64,000 nucleotides of DNA from Flavobacteriaceae bacterium (GTDB lineage: Bacteria; Bacteroidota; Bacteroidia; Flavobacteriales; Flavobacteriaceae): contig NVXD01000003.1 of assembly GCA_002746415.1 (NCBI GenBank), positions 124,001 through 188,000 of the forward strand, written 5' to 3'. Made by a program: the position numbers and the translations under genes. The notes under the pieces were generated by a model. It saw only the letters and a list, made by a program, of their open reading frames with translations, was not told the DNA's origin and did no database searches. Positions 18,691 to 27,589 of this stretch are shown piece after piece. How positions within the stretch are numbered: position 1 is the first letter of the stretch; the number at the start of each line of letters is the position of its first letter.

Positions 18691-18899
18691 TGGATTCAAT
18701 TGCAAATCAGGTGAAGAAAATTATAGCCGATAAAGAGCTTACATACAAAAATAACCAGAAGGTCAAAAAATTAATAGAAACAGCAAAATTATATGACTCC
18801 CTTGTGGCTTCAGGTATTACGGTAAAGAGAGGGAATACTTTATTATCCAGGACAAAAGTACACATCTGTTCTGTGAAACAATATTTTACAGCATTCTAA
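18690..18899 (+). CDS. Small partner gene of the SDH-type protease (69 aa, unknown)
   Basis: The ATG at 18690 overlaps the TAA of the protease gene by one base, a typical coupling arrangement; an in-frame ATG at 18678 (adding MLHI) is possible but less likely. The product has 69 residues, is basic, and is predicted helical in its first 40 residues (VKKIIADKELTYKNNQKVKK ... LIETAKLYDSLVASG), followed by GNTLLSRTKVH. No known domain is recognised. Tight coupling suggests a subunit, inhibitor or adaptor of the protease; that is inference. Confidence 0.7.
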   Translation: MDSIANQVKKIIADKELTYKNNQKVKKLIETAKLYDSLVASGITVKRGNTLLSRTKVHICSVKQYFTAF

Positions 18900-19035
18900 A
18901 CATCTATATTTTAATTCCTTTCTACTTAATACATTTCAACATGAAAGACGTTGGCTAGTAGTTTTCTTTGTGTCCAATACTAATGTCATACCCTTGATTT
19001 CAAGCGTTCTTATAAAACATTAAAAAATATTATTT

Positions 19036-19425
19036 ATGATGAAAATATCAAAAACAACAACAGCCATGGTCATTTTATTTTCATTGGCCGTACTAGGACC
19101 AATTTGCTCACAAGAACTATCTGTCTCAAAAAGCGCCAATGTCAAGAACTTTCCGGAATATGTAATCATTACTTCACGGAACACAAAATTATTGGGGGGA
19201 ATTGGAATAACAATTGACTCAAAAAATTCCAAGTACCAGGACCAATTGGAAAATTTGGACGAATTATTATCAAGCAAGCATGGTTTAAGAATTAGGAACC
19301 AGACCGATTTGTTAAACGCAATGTCTGATTTGGGTTTTGATTATATCAATGTATACAATGCCAGTGCAATTATGCCTCCAAGCGACAGTGACGCAGTGGA
19401 TGATCTATTAAATATTGTTGAATAA
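19036..19425 (+). CDS. Secreted protein of unknown function (129 aa)
   Basis: The sequence opens MMKISKTTTAMVILFSLAVL with a cleavable signal peptide ending near ICSQE (residue 26), leaving a mature protein of about 100 residues without cysteine. It contains an IIT-GGIGITIDSKNS strand region and an acidic end (SDSDAVDDLLNIVE). Two start codons are adjacent (19036 and 19039). It lies alone, 136 bases after the protease pair and convergent with the PorP/SprF gene. No family is recognised. Confidence 0.65.
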   Translation: MMKISKTTTAMVILFSLAVLGPICSQELSVSKSANVKNFPEYVIITSRNTKLLGGIGITIDSKNSKYQDQLENLDELLSSKHGLRIRNQTDLLNAMSDLGFDYINVYNASAIMPPSDSDAVDDLLNIVE

Positions 19426-19432
19426 GTAAATC

Positions 19433-19451
19433 ATTTCATTAGAAATGAAAT
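19433..19451. terminator. AT-rich stem-loop between convergent genes
   Basis: ATTTCATT (19433-19440) and AATGAAAT (19444-19451) form a perfect 8-bp stem with loop AGA. Its place between the secreted-protein gene and the convergent PorP/SprF gene fits a weak shared terminator; there is no clear T-run. Confidence 0.4.
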
Positions 19452-19493
19452 AAGAAGTTTAATTAAAACAGAAGGAAAAGGTTTATAATGTCA

Positions 19494-20384
19494 TCACAAT
19501 CTAAAGTTTAGGAAGACCTCATGAGATCCCTTAGATACCTTTCTTAGTTCCCCCATCAATGAAATGCCATATGCATATCCTACCCTAAAGCTGTCCGTAC
19601 TTCTAAAGACAAACAATCCTGAAATACTTTCCTTATATCTATAGGATGCGCCAAAGTCAAGATGCTCTCCAAAACCAAACAAAGCACTAATGTCTGCAAA
19701 AAAAGGAGATACTGTCATATACTGCAGTAGCAACGTTGGCTTAAAGGTGATTCCTCCCCCCAAGTCCATCATTGCACCTCCAGATAGATAAAAGGGAATC
19801 CTATCAGGACTAAGTTTTGCCGTCTTATTTCTTTCAAACAACCTTTCATAACTAAGGATTCTTGGTATAGAAAAGGCAACATAGAAATTACTCGGATCTT
19901 CAAATTGGAACCCTATACCAAAGTTGGGATTTAACCCAGTATTAATATTTTGTAATAAAGGATCTTCTACAATTCCAAACGTAGTCAACCCCTCCGTATT
20001 TGCTGAATAAGAGCTGAAGCCCGTCTTAAGCCCAAAATATAAATTTTGACCATTTCTGTTCAGCACCAATTTATACGAAAAATCGAAAGAAACTGTGGTT
20101 TGCTTTTCTATAAAAGTTTTTCCATTTGAAACCGAAACACCAAAACCAACATTACTAAACAATGGCGTATCAAATACAAAAATTTGTAGCTCAGGTGCTC
20201 CTTTGACATTAGCATTCTGACTCCTGACATTAGCTCCAAAATTAGTGTGACCAGTGCTTCCCGCGAATGCAGGATTCGCTACATTTAAAAAATACCTGTA
20301 AAATACAGGATTGACATCTTCTTGTGCAGACAGTATGGATAGGCTAGCAGTTGTTACTATAAGGGTAATAATTATTCTTTTCAT
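19494..20384 (-). CDS. PorP/SprF family type IX secretion / gliding membrane protein
   Basis: About 296 residues from the ATG at 20384, which gives a normal signal peptide (MKRIIITLIVTTASLSILSAQ); an upstream in-frame ATG at 20399 adds MEFFR and is less likely. The opening QEDVNPVFYRYFLNVANPAFAGSTG is the PorP/SprF hallmark (PAxAG), and the rest alternates short hydrophobic strands as in an outer-membrane beta-barrel. Members work with type IX secreted adhesins such as SprB. Usually an adhesin gene lies immediately upstream; none is here, so this is an isolated paralogue whose partner is elsewhere. Confidence 0.88.
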   Translation of the reverse strand: MKRIIITLIVTTASLSILSAQEDVNPVFYRYFLNVANPAFAGSTGHTNFGANVRSQNANVKGAPELQIFVFDTPLFSNVGFGVSVSNGKTFIEKQTTVSFDFSYKLVLNRNGQNLYFGLKTGFSSYSANTEGLTTFGIVEDPLLQNINTGLNPNFGIGFQFEDPSNFYVAFSIPRILSYERLFERNKTAKLSPDRIPFYLSGGAMMDLGGGITFKPTLLLQYMTVSPFFADISALFGFGEHLDFGASYRYKESISGLFVFRSTDSFRVGYAYGISLMGELRKVSKGSHEVFLNFRL

Positions 20385-20504
20385 TCTAAAAAATTCCAAT
20401 AAATTTATTTTTGACTTAAAGCGTTAGCACATATGGTAACGAGCCGCAAAGATTGGTAACATAACATGATAAGTTTAGGGTAAATTAATATGCGTTACAC
20501 ATTT

Positions 20505-20526
20505 CGTAATATGTTATTATATTACG
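20505..20526. promoter_or_regulatory. CGTAATAT-N6-ATATTACG inverted repeat
   Basis: A perfect 8-bp inverted repeat (20505-20512 and 20519-20526) with a 6-base spacer lies in the divergent gap between the PorP/SprF gene and the ChbG-type gene, 120 and 146 bases from their starts. It has the look of an operator for a dimeric regulator; the protein is unknown. Confidence 0.45.
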
Positions 20527-20672
20527 GTAAAATGGTCATTATTTTTCGCAACGAAAACGCTTTACTATTTAAACATCTCTGGATAATGCACATATGTTGC
20601 AAAGGCTTTTTTAAACTGAATGCCTTATTTTAGTGGGATGATAATTCCTTACATAAAAAACGAATTACAAAA

Positions 20673-21533
20673 ATGAATTTATCAAAAAAATTAGGCTACC
20701 AAGACAGTACCAAACTACTCATAATTCATGCAGATGATGCCGGTTTAGCTCATTCAGAAAACAGCGCAACCATCCAAGCCCTTGAAAAAGGAAGTGTTAA
20801 CTCCTATAGCATCATGGTTCCCTGTCCAGGATTTTATGAAATTGCAAACTTTGCAAAAAACAATCCCCAGTTTGATAATGGCATACACCTAACCTTGACT
20901 TGTGAATGGGAGCACTATAAATTTGGACCCGTACTTCCCATGACCGAAGTTCCAAGCTTGGTTGATGAGCATGGCCATTTCTATAAAAACAGAGAATTAC
21001 TTAAAACCAATGCTGTTGCTGAAGAAGTTAAAAAGGAACTAGAGGCCCAAATAGAAAAAGCATTACACTTTGGGCTTCACCCTACTCATATTGACGCTCA
21101 TATGTACAGTGTAGGATCAAAACCTGAGTTTCTACAAATTTATAAGGATTTAGGAGCGAAATACAGCCTGCCGGTTTTTCTAAACAAACAATTAATAGAA
21201 ATGGTGGGCTTAGATGTTGCATCCAATATTAACGAAAATGATGTGTTGATTGACAACCTTCATATAGGGACATTTACGGATTTTGAAAAAGGGAAATTGA
21301 AAAGTTATTACGATAGCGTTTTAGATAATCTTAGTTCTGGTGTCCATATATTACTTATCCATGTTGCCTTTGATGATAATGAAATGAGAGACATTACCAT
21401 CAACCATCCTAATTTTGGTGCAGAATGGAGGCAAATAGATTTTGACTACTTTACAAGCAACGCATGTGCAACCAAACTAAGGGAGCACGATATTGAATTA
21501 ATTACATGGCGAGACATTGCAAATTGCATATAG
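20673..21533 (+). CDS. ChbG/YdjC (HpnK) family carbohydrate deacetylase
   Basis: A 286-residue cytoplasmic protein. [16 protein letters not shown] (Asp21-Asp22) and [11 protein letters not shown] carry the metal and catalytic residues of the YdjC/ChbG deacetylases, which remove acetyl groups from N-acetylated sugars such as diacetylchitobiose; IHLTLTCEW and LLIHVAF fit the same fold. No signal peptide is present, so it acts inside the cell on imported or recycled sugars. It is convergent with the GH10 xylanase gene, with only 24 bases between, and has no partner in its own direction. The actual substrate is not known. Confidence 0.88.
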   Translation: MNLSKKLGYQDSTKLLIIHADDAGLAHSENSATIQALEKGSVNSYSIMVPCPGFYEIANFAKNNPQFDNGIHLTLTCEWEHYKFGPVLPMTEVPSLVDEHGHFYKNRELLKTNAVAEEVKKELEAQIEKALHFGLHPTHIDAHMYSVGSKPEFLQIYKDLGAKYSLPVFLNKQLIEMVGLDVASNINENDVLIDNLHIGTFTDFEKGKLKSYYDSVLDNLSSGVHILLIHVAFDDNEMRDITINHPNFGAEWRQIDFDYFTSNACATKLREHDIELITWRDIANCI

Positions 21534-21557
21534 ACCAACCCATTAGGTAGTGAAAAA

Positions 21558-22724
21558 CTACTTGCTCTTTTGTGGCACTTCCAAAACGGCTTGTACAGCA
21601 AGTTTTGGTTTTTTATCCCTATCGTATAACAAGGGATAGTTTGTTCTGTTCTCAATGGGATATCCATTTTTCCAAGACATACCATCGTGTAACCCCCATA
21701 GTGTAACTCGGTCTATCTTATCCTTTTTCTGATAAAAAATATTGAAAAGTTCCGCATAACGGTCGGCAAGTTCTTGTTGTTGTTCTGCAGGAAGCCCATC
21801 TGCATAAGGATCCAAAAATTCTCTAAATTCTTCTAACTGATATTGCGGATGCAGCATTCCAGTACCAATGATTTGTCCTTCTTTGGTCAAGGGTAAAACA
21901 TCCACATCTAATTCCGTAATCATCACCTTAACACCCAAGGAAGCAAAAGAATCTATAGCAGCCTCAATATATTCGTTTTTAGGATAATTAAGTCCCCAAT
22001 GCCCTTGAATACCAACACCATCTATACGAATCCCTTCTTTTTGCAACAGTCTAACAAGGCGCATGATACCATCCCTTTTTGCTGGCCGCCATGCATTAAA
22101 ATCATTATAATACAATTCGGTATCGGGAGCATACTCACTGGCATATTTAAAGGCCAATTTTACCAATTCATCACCACTTCCAATACCATTTACCCATGTT
22201 GTGGGTCTATAAGAACCATCATTATCAATGACCTCGTTTACCACATCCCAAGCATGTACTTTACCTGCATATCTACCCGCAATTGTTTCTATATGAGCCC
22301 GCAAACGCTCTTTCTGAGCCTCTTGTGTCTTAGGGTTACCATCTTCATCTTGAAAAAACCAAGCAGGAGTTTGGTTGTGCCATACCAATGTATGCCCCAT
22401 AATGAACATATTGTTCTTTGCTCCAAAAGCCACATAATCATCAGCAGGTCCATAGTTGAAAACCCCTGGTTCTGGATTTATGGGCCCCGCTTTCATTGCA
22501 TTTTCTATTGTTATCGTATTAAATTGCTCCAAAATTACATCCTGTGAAGCTTGATCCGCTCCAGATACTATAGCCCCATTAAGTGCACTTCCTATAAGAA
22601 AAGCCCCTTCGTAAGCTTCTTTCAAAGTAGTTGCTGTTGCTACCTCTGTTTCCTGCTTGGTTTCCGTTTGTCCACAACTTCCAAGTAGTACTAGGCAACT
22701 TAAAAAGAGAATGTAATTTTTCAT
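21558..22724 (-). CDS. GH10 endo-1,4-beta-xylanase, lipoprotein
   Basis: A 388-residue lipoprotein (lipobox LVLLGSC, Cys17) carrying a complete GH10 catalytic domain from about residue 35. Seen: TIENAMKAG, IMGHTLVWHNQTPAWFF, HAWDVVNEVIDNDG with the acid/base Glu164, GVGIQGHWG, and VMITELDVDVLP with the nucleophile Glu271. It hydrolyses internal beta-1,4 bonds in xylan, probably anchored at the cell surface. It fits the carbohydrate theme of the GH43 remnant and GH5-type gene, but no xylan SusCD pair touches it directly. Confidence 0.95.
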   Translation of the reverse strand: MKNYILFLSCLVLLGSCGQTETKQETEVATATTLKEAYEGAFLIGSALNGAIVSGADQASQDVILEQFNTITIENAMKAGPINPEPGVFNYGPADDYVAFGAKNNMFIMGHTLVWHNQTPAWFFQDEDGNPKTQEAQKERLRAHIETIAGRYAGKVHAWDVVNEVIDNDGSYRPTTWVNGIGSGDELVKLAFKYASEYAPDTELYYNDFNAWRPAKRDGIMRLVRLLQKEGIRIDGVGIQGHWGLNYPKNEYIEAAIDSFASLGVKVMITELDVDVLPLTKEGQIIGTGMLHPQYQLEEFREFLDPYADGLPAEQQQELADRYAELFNIFYQKKDKIDRVTLWGLHDGMSWKNGYPIENRTNYPLLYDRDKKPKLAVQAVLEVPQKSK

Positions 22725-22893
22725 TGGTTTTATAGCTTATGTTCGACACAAATTAGTCATTTTTTCAGCCATATTGGTTTTGAGTATCAATAAATCACAG
22801 TTTGAGATGTATTAGTTGATTATAAGTCAATTTGAGTAAAACATGAATTTACCTGTTCCGTATTTCTTTTACAACTGATTCGTTTTAAGAACA

Positions 22894-24123
22894 CTACACC
22901 ATTTTCAAAATGTTCCTTTTAAATAGCCGTACAGAAAGAAGAGTCATGCCCAGTCCTATGCCCAATAACACTCCCATTTTTGGTAGGATATCTGTCAAGG
23001 GCAAGTTGCGCCAAAAGATGTCAAAAAATCCTTGAATACCCCAGTAGTTTACTGAAATAACAGCAATTTTTTGCATGATTGCTGGCATAATAAAAAGAGG
23101 TACCATACTACCACCAATTGCCGACATCAGCATAATAATAATAGTGCTATAGCCATTTAATTGTTGTCGAGATTTAGCAATGGACACCAAAAATATCCCA
23201 AAGCTTGATACCGCAAATGCCGTTGCCAATATCATTAAAATCAAAGACGGAATATCATTAAAAATAGGCAGGTCAAAAGCCAACCAGGCAAATACAAACA
23301 TCACCACCAATTGTAAAATGGCCAATACTAAAGAGGCTCCCATTTTGCCGAACAAAATATCGGTTGGTTTTAAGGGCGAATACAACAATCTTTTTAAGGT
23401 TCCTGCATCTTTCTCATCCAAGAGTCCACCACCAATTCCTGCAATACTAAATAGCAGCATCATAATTGCTGTTCCTGCAACGGCCTGTATCAACCCTAAA
23501 TTTCCCTGTTTTTTATCTTCTTTCAATATGGAAGTCATTTTTAGAGCCATGTCATTGCTCATCATAGCATTCATTCCAGTATCTCCAGAGTCCATATCAC
23601 TGAACACTTTTTCTTTTATTCCCGATGGCACTCCTGAAAAATTAGTTTCAAAATAAGTGTTCATTTTTGCTTTTACTGCCTTCTCCCCAATGCTACTCAT
23701 TAAATTTTGCATTAAAACCGATTGTAACATACCCATTTCAATTTCCCTGGCACTATCGTACTTTAATTCTAGTGGAAGTTTACCTCCATTTGCAATGCTG
23801 TCATGAAATCCCTTTTCAAAAATCAGTACCCCTACATAATCCCCTTTTCTTACCAAATCTGTTGCTTCAATGATGTCTTTATGAATTAATTTTATAGTGC
23901 TCAAAGTGTCTAAACTTGCCAATACACTTTTAGAATCCAGAGAATTATCAATATCACTCACCAATAAAGTTATAGGTTTAGCTTCTCTATTATTTCCTCC
24001 CGTTCCCCCAAAGGCAAAGGCAAACAATGCAATCAATAATATGGGCATCAGGAAGGTTAGCAACACCGCTTTTTTATCTGAAAAGAATAATTTAAGATCT
24101 TTTTTAAGAATGGTCTGTATCAT
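22894..24123 (-). CDS. ABC-2 type transporter permease
   Basis: A 409-residue membrane protein with one helix near the N-terminus (KAVLLTFLMPILLIALFAFA), a large extracytoplasmic loop over about 45-210, and five or so helices in the second half, the ABC-2/YhgE-like layout of drug or lipid exporters. LLDEKDAGTLKRLLYSPL just before the second helix pair is the coupling region typical of this family. The ATPase gene lies 67 bases upstream on the same strand, giving a two-gene exporter. The substrate is unknown. Confidence 0.9.
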   Translation of the reverse strand: MIQTILKKDLKLFFSDKKAVLLTFLMPILLIALFAFAFGGTGGNNREAKPITLLVSDIDNSLDSKSVLASLDTLSTIKLIHKDIIEATDLVRKGDYVGVLIFEKGFHDSIANGGKLPLELKYDSAREIEMGMLQSVLMQNLMSSIGEKAVKAKMNTYFETNFSGVPSGIKEKVFSDMDSGDTGMNAMMSNDMALKMTSILKEDKKQGNLGLIQAVAGTAIMMLLFSIAGIGGGLLDEKDAGTLKRLLYSPLKPTDILFGKMGASLVLAILQLVVMFVFAWLAFDLPIFNDIPSLILMILATAFAVSSFGIFLVSIAKSRQQLNGYSTIIIMLMSAIGGSMVPLFIMPAIMQKIAVISVNYWGIQGFFDIFWRNLPLTDILPKMGVLLGIGLGMTLLSVRLFKRNILKMV

Positions 24124-24190
24124 GGGCTCTAGTTGATGGTTCTATTTTTAAACGTTAGTTTTCACCACATTTGTGGAGGTTTATAGGAGC

Positions 24191-25114
24191 TTAGTCCCTC
24201 AATTGTTTTCCCGTTAGGTTGAGAAAAATAGCTTCTAAATTTACTTTCTTAAGCTCCAAATCTTTAATCTTTAAATTGTTGTTATTACAAATTGATATGA
24301 TGTTAGACAAGTCCTTGTTCACATCACAAGCTATGGTGATTTTCTGAGTATCATGGAGCATTTCCAATGACAACTCCTCTTTCAATTTTTTAAGTTGGTT
24401 TTCAGAAACTTCTTCAAAGGTAATTTCAACCTTCTCTTCCACATCACTCTGTTTTTGCAATTGTGCCTGTGTGCCTTGGGCTATTATTTGTCCAGCATCA
24501 ATTATGGCAATCCGGTTACACAAACGCTCCACTTCTTCCATATAATGCGTGGTATACACAATGGTCATTCCTTCTGCGTTTAGGGCCTCTACAATTTCAA
24601 AAATTCTATTCCTACTTTGTGGATCTACACCTACAGTTGGTTCATCCATAAATAAGATTTTAGGGTTATGCAGCAATGCAGAAGCAATATTTATGCGGCG
24701 TTTCATTCCACCAGAATATGTTTTGATTAAGTCATTTTTTCTATCAGCCAACCCAATCAATTCTAAAATACTTGCAATCCTTTCTTTTAATTCTTTGGAT
24801 GGGATTTTATACAAGCTTCCCCAAAAAAGTAAATTCTCATAGGCAGTGAAATCATCGTACAAGGATATCTCTTGCGGTACAACTCCTATAAGTTGTTTAC
24901 ATGCATTTGGATTTTCATTTAAATCATTCCCATCAATAAAAATAGCCCCTTCATCACTTTTAAGAATGGTGCTCATCATATTGATAGTAGTAGATTTTCC
25001 AGCCCCATTTGGGCCCAAAAGACCAAATATCTCCCCTTTTTTTATGGAAAAACTAATGTCCTTTACGGCTTGTATCTTTTCAAAAGATTTGGATAAATGG
25101 CTTACTTGTATCAT
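24191..25114 (-). CDS. ABC transporter ATP-binding protein
   Basis: A 307-residue ABC ATPase. Walker A is LLGPNGAGKST, the signature is TYSGGMKRR, Walker B is ILFMDEPTVGVDP and the switch histidine follows in VYTTHYMEE. The C-terminal 80 residues form the extra domain seen in exporter ATPases of the CcmA/DrrA type. The frame is open to 25159, but the ATG at 25114 (MIQVSHLSKSF) gives the normal N-terminus. It powers the ABC-2 permease encoded immediately downstream. Confidence 0.92.
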   Translation of the reverse strand: MIQVSHLSKSFEKIQAVKDISFSIKKGEIFGLLGPNGAGKSTTINMMSTILKSDEGAIFIDGNDLNENPNACKQLIGVVPQEISLYDDFTAYENLLFWGSLYKIPSKELKERIASILELIGLADRKNDLIKTYSGGMKRRINIASALLHNPKILFMDEPTVGVDPQSRNRIFEIVEALNAEGMTIVYTTHYMEEVERLCNRIAIIDAGQIIAQGTQAQLQKQSDVEEKVEITFEEVSENQLKKLKEELSLEMLHDTQKITIACDVNKDLSNIISICNNNNLKIKDLELKKVNLEAIFLNLTGKQLRD

Positions 25115-25257
25115 GTTGATTGGTTTGTACACCTCAAAAATCCGTAAAAACCATATCATTTAAAATTCTAGCCTACTGAACTGTAAGTTTCTTAGTCTGA
25201 ACTGTAGGAGCATCTCGTTGAAATCTTATCCGTATCTTAGAGTCCAAAATTTTAAAC

Positions 25258-25515
25258 ATGGCAAAAAGAAAAATAAAGGAGTTATCCACGGAAGAATTAA
25301 AAGCCAAAGAGAAAACGCTTAAAATAGTGTTGCTCTGTTTGTTAGCCATTATTTTTGCTTATGCAGCTACCATGGGATACTTAGTGTCCAATGGAGCATT
25401 TGAAACCAATATTGTCACTATCATAATCCCAATGGCCTTTATCATCGTCTCGTTTGCAACGAGTACCTATAGAAATAAAATTTTTAACGAGCTTAGAAGT
25501 AGAAGCAATGGTTAA
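25258..25515 (+). CDS. Small two-helix membrane protein (85 aa)
   Basis: An 85-residue protein: charged N-terminus (MAKRKIKELSTEELKAKEK), two membrane helices at about 23-42 and 51-68, and a basic C-terminus (RNKIFNELRSRSNG). Similar short Bacteroidota proteins begin with the same LSTEEL-x-KxEK-TLK pattern and are sometimes labelled redox-active disulfide protein 2, but no cysteine pair is present here (only Cys27), so that label should not be used. It diverges from the ABC exporter genes. Function unknown. Confidence 0.75.
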   Translation: MAKRKIKELSTEELKAKEKTLKIVLLCLLAIIFAYAATMGYLVSNGAFETNIVTIIIPMAFIIVSFATSTYRNKIFNELRSRSNG

Positions 25516-25573
25516 TTCCTAACGTTACTCTTAGTCGTTTTTTCTCACCAACCTTTAAATTCGAAATCAAAAA

Positions 25574-26860
25574 ATGAAACAATTATCCATTCTGTTTTTC
25601 AGTCTTTTTACGCTAATTACTTTTGCGCAGACAACCTCTACAAGCTTTTCCCCACCACTTTCAGATGCTACTGCAGGTAGCGTTGGAATGTCTCAGGAGC
25701 GATTGGACAAAGTTGACCAAATGTTGGCCGCATCAGTCAAGGATGGAGACGTTCCCGGTATTGTTGCCTTAATTGCCCGAAATGGTAAAATTGTATACCA
25801 CAAGGCTTTCGGTATGGCCGACAATGAATCCGGACGGGTTCTAAAACGCGATGATATCTTTAGAATAGCATCCCAAACAAAAGCCATCACGGCAACAGCT
25901 GTTATGATGTTGTGGGAAGAAGGTAAATTTAGATTGGATGACCCCATATCCAACTATATTCCAGAATTTAAAGATGCTGGGGTTTTAGATACGTATTCCG
26001 AAGCCGATGGCACCTATACCACAAAACCTGCTACAACTCCCATTACCATTCGCCACCTTTTAACACATACCTCAGGAATAGGCTATGGCGTTATTGATGG
26101 TGATCAACGTTTTAAAAAAATATATGCCGAAGCCGGAGTTACAGATCTTTTTACAACGCAAAATATTAGTATTGCCGAAAGTGTAAAAAAACTAGCAAAA
26201 CTACCTTTACATCATAATCCTGGAGATAAATTTACCTATAGTGAGGGATTGGATGTACTTGGTTATTTTATTGAAGTTGTATCCGGAATGCCCTTTGATG
26301 AATTCTTAAGAACTCGGATTTTTGACCCGCTTGGTATGGATGATACCTGGTTTTATTTACCCAAAGAAAAACACTCTCGCTTAGTTTCTATTCAACATCC
26401 TGTAGATGGGAAATGGAAGAAATTCCCCGTTACTTTCTATGATCCAGATTACCCCATTAAAGGTAAAAAACAATTTTTCTCTGGAGGTGCTGGTTTAAGT
26501 AGTACCGTAAAAGACTATGCTACTTTTTTACAAATGTATTTGAACAATGGCGAATTAAATGGCGTTAGAATTTTGAGCAGAAAAACAATAGAAGCTATCA
26601 TGGGACTACAATTTGATGATGTATGGGACAGTGCTGGTTCTCATTATGGTCTAGCCTTTAGAGTCGTAAACCAAACTGGGCAGAATGAAGGCGGTCAAGG
26701 TAGTGTAGGGACTTTTAGTTGGGGAGGTTACTTTAACACGCAATATTTTGCTGATCCAGAGGAAAACATGATTGGTATTATCTTTAAACAAACACAAAGA
26801 TCATCTGATGACACCAGGTGGAAATTTAGTCAACTTGTTTGGCAATCTATTGATGATTAA
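25574..26860 (+). CDS. Secreted serine hydrolase, class C beta-lactamase fold
   Basis: A 428-residue protein with a signal peptide (cleaved near TFAQT) and a beta-lactamase/transpeptidase-like domain. The active-site motif SQTK is at 100-103 (RIASQTKAIT) and the second motif is Y-S-E in FTYSEGLDVLGYF, where most members have Y-x-N; FSGGAGLSSTVKDYATF and the late SWGGYFN stretch also fit. Relatives include esterases and D-aminopeptidases, so true beta-lactamase activity is not implied. It is followed 9 bases later by a pentapeptide-repeat gene on the same strand, likely cotranscribed. Confidence 0.85.
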   Translation: MKQLSILFFSLFTLITFAQTTSTSFSPPLSDATAGSVGMSQERLDKVDQMLAASVKDGDVPGIVALIARNGKIVYHKAFGMADNESGRVLKRDDIFRIASQTKAITATAVMMLWEEGKFRLDDPISNYIPEFKDAGVLDTYSEADGTYTTKPATTPITIRHLLTHTSGIGYGVIDGDQRFKKIYAEAGVTDLFTTQNISIAESVKKLAKLPLHHNPGDKFTYSEGLDVLGYFIEVVSGMPFDEFLRTRIFDPLGMDDTWFYLPKEKHSRLVSIQHPVDGKWKKFPVTFYDPDYPIKGKKQFFSGGAGLSSTVKDYATFLQMYLNNGELNGVRILSRKTIEAIMGLQFDDVWDSAGSHYGLAFRVVNQTGQNEGGQGSVGTFSWGGYFNTQYFADPEENMIGIIFKQTQRSSDDTRWKFSQLVWQSIDD

Positions 26861-26869
26861 GGTATAGTA

Positions 26870-27442
26870 ATGAACAATAAATTTGTAGAAGATATCGATT
26901 ATAAAGGTGAAAATTACAGCACAACCCGACTTAAAAAAGGGGAATATGAGCATTGCACGTTTATCAATTGTAATTTCTCCAATGCTAATTTAACGAACTC
27001 AAGCTTTATGGAGTGTGAGTTTATTGATTGCAACCTTAGTAATGCCAATGTTACGGCAACCTCATTTAAGGAAGTGTTCTTTAAAGATTGTAAGCTTTTG
27101 GGCGTGCATTTTGACCAATGCAATGACTTTTTACTGGCCTTTAATTTTGAAGATTGCACCCTAAGCCTGTCCTCATTTTACCAATTAAAACTTAAAAAGA
27201 CACGCTTTAAAAACTGTAATTTAGAAGAAGTAGATTTTGTTGAAGTAGATGTAACTGAAGCTATTTTTGACAACTGCAACCTCAACAGGGCCATTTTTGA
27301 AAACACAATCTTGGTAAAAGCAGATTTAAGAACTTCTTATAATTTTTCTATAGACCCAGAAAACAATCGCATTAAAAAAGCAAAATTCTCAAAAGAAGGT
27401 ATTTCTGGTTTGTTGGAGAAATATGACATTGTGATTCGTTGA
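26870..27442 (+). CDS. Pentapeptide-repeat protein
   Basis: A 190-residue protein built of pentapeptide units, e.g. CTFINCNFSNANLTNSSFME, DCNLSNANVTATSF, CKLLGVHFDQCN, NCNLEEVDFVEVDVTEA, DNCNLNRAIFENT. These stack into a right-handed beta-helix. The gap near the middle resembles the two-part layout of Qnr/MfpA-like proteins that protect DNA gyrase, but many homologues in flavobacteria have no known role, so resistance is not claimed. Closely follows the serine hydrolase gene. Confidence 0.88.
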   Translation: MNNKFVEDIDYKGENYSTTRLKKGEYEHCTFINCNFSNANLTNSSFMECEFIDCNLSNANVTATSFKEVFFKDCKLLGVHFDQCNDFLLAFNFEDCTLSLSSFYQLKLKKTRFKNCNLEEVDFVEVDVTEAIFDNCNLNRAIFENTILVKADLRTSYNFSIDPENNRIKKAKFSKEGISGLLEKYDIVIR

Positions 27443-27589
27443 AAGCACAATTTCCAAAAACATACAAAACCTATTTGTAATGCAGTTTCGTACTAAAAGT
27501 GAAAATTATAGTATATTTAGAATATTCTTCAAAATTAAATCATCTCAATTCTATATTAAATATAACCAAACCATTCACCATACGAAATC

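Noticed and set aside
22894-24136. Several plus-strand frames over the ABC-2 permease
   Set aside because: They are antisense shadows of a well-supported membrane protein gene.
25258-25515. Redox-active disulfide protein label for the two-helix protein
   Set aside because: The sequence has only one cysteine, so a disulfide redox role is not supported.
26870-27442. Quinolone resistance (Qnr) label for the pentapeptide protein
   Set aside because: Pentapeptide repeats alone do not show gyrase protection, and specific Qnr loop features were not recognised.
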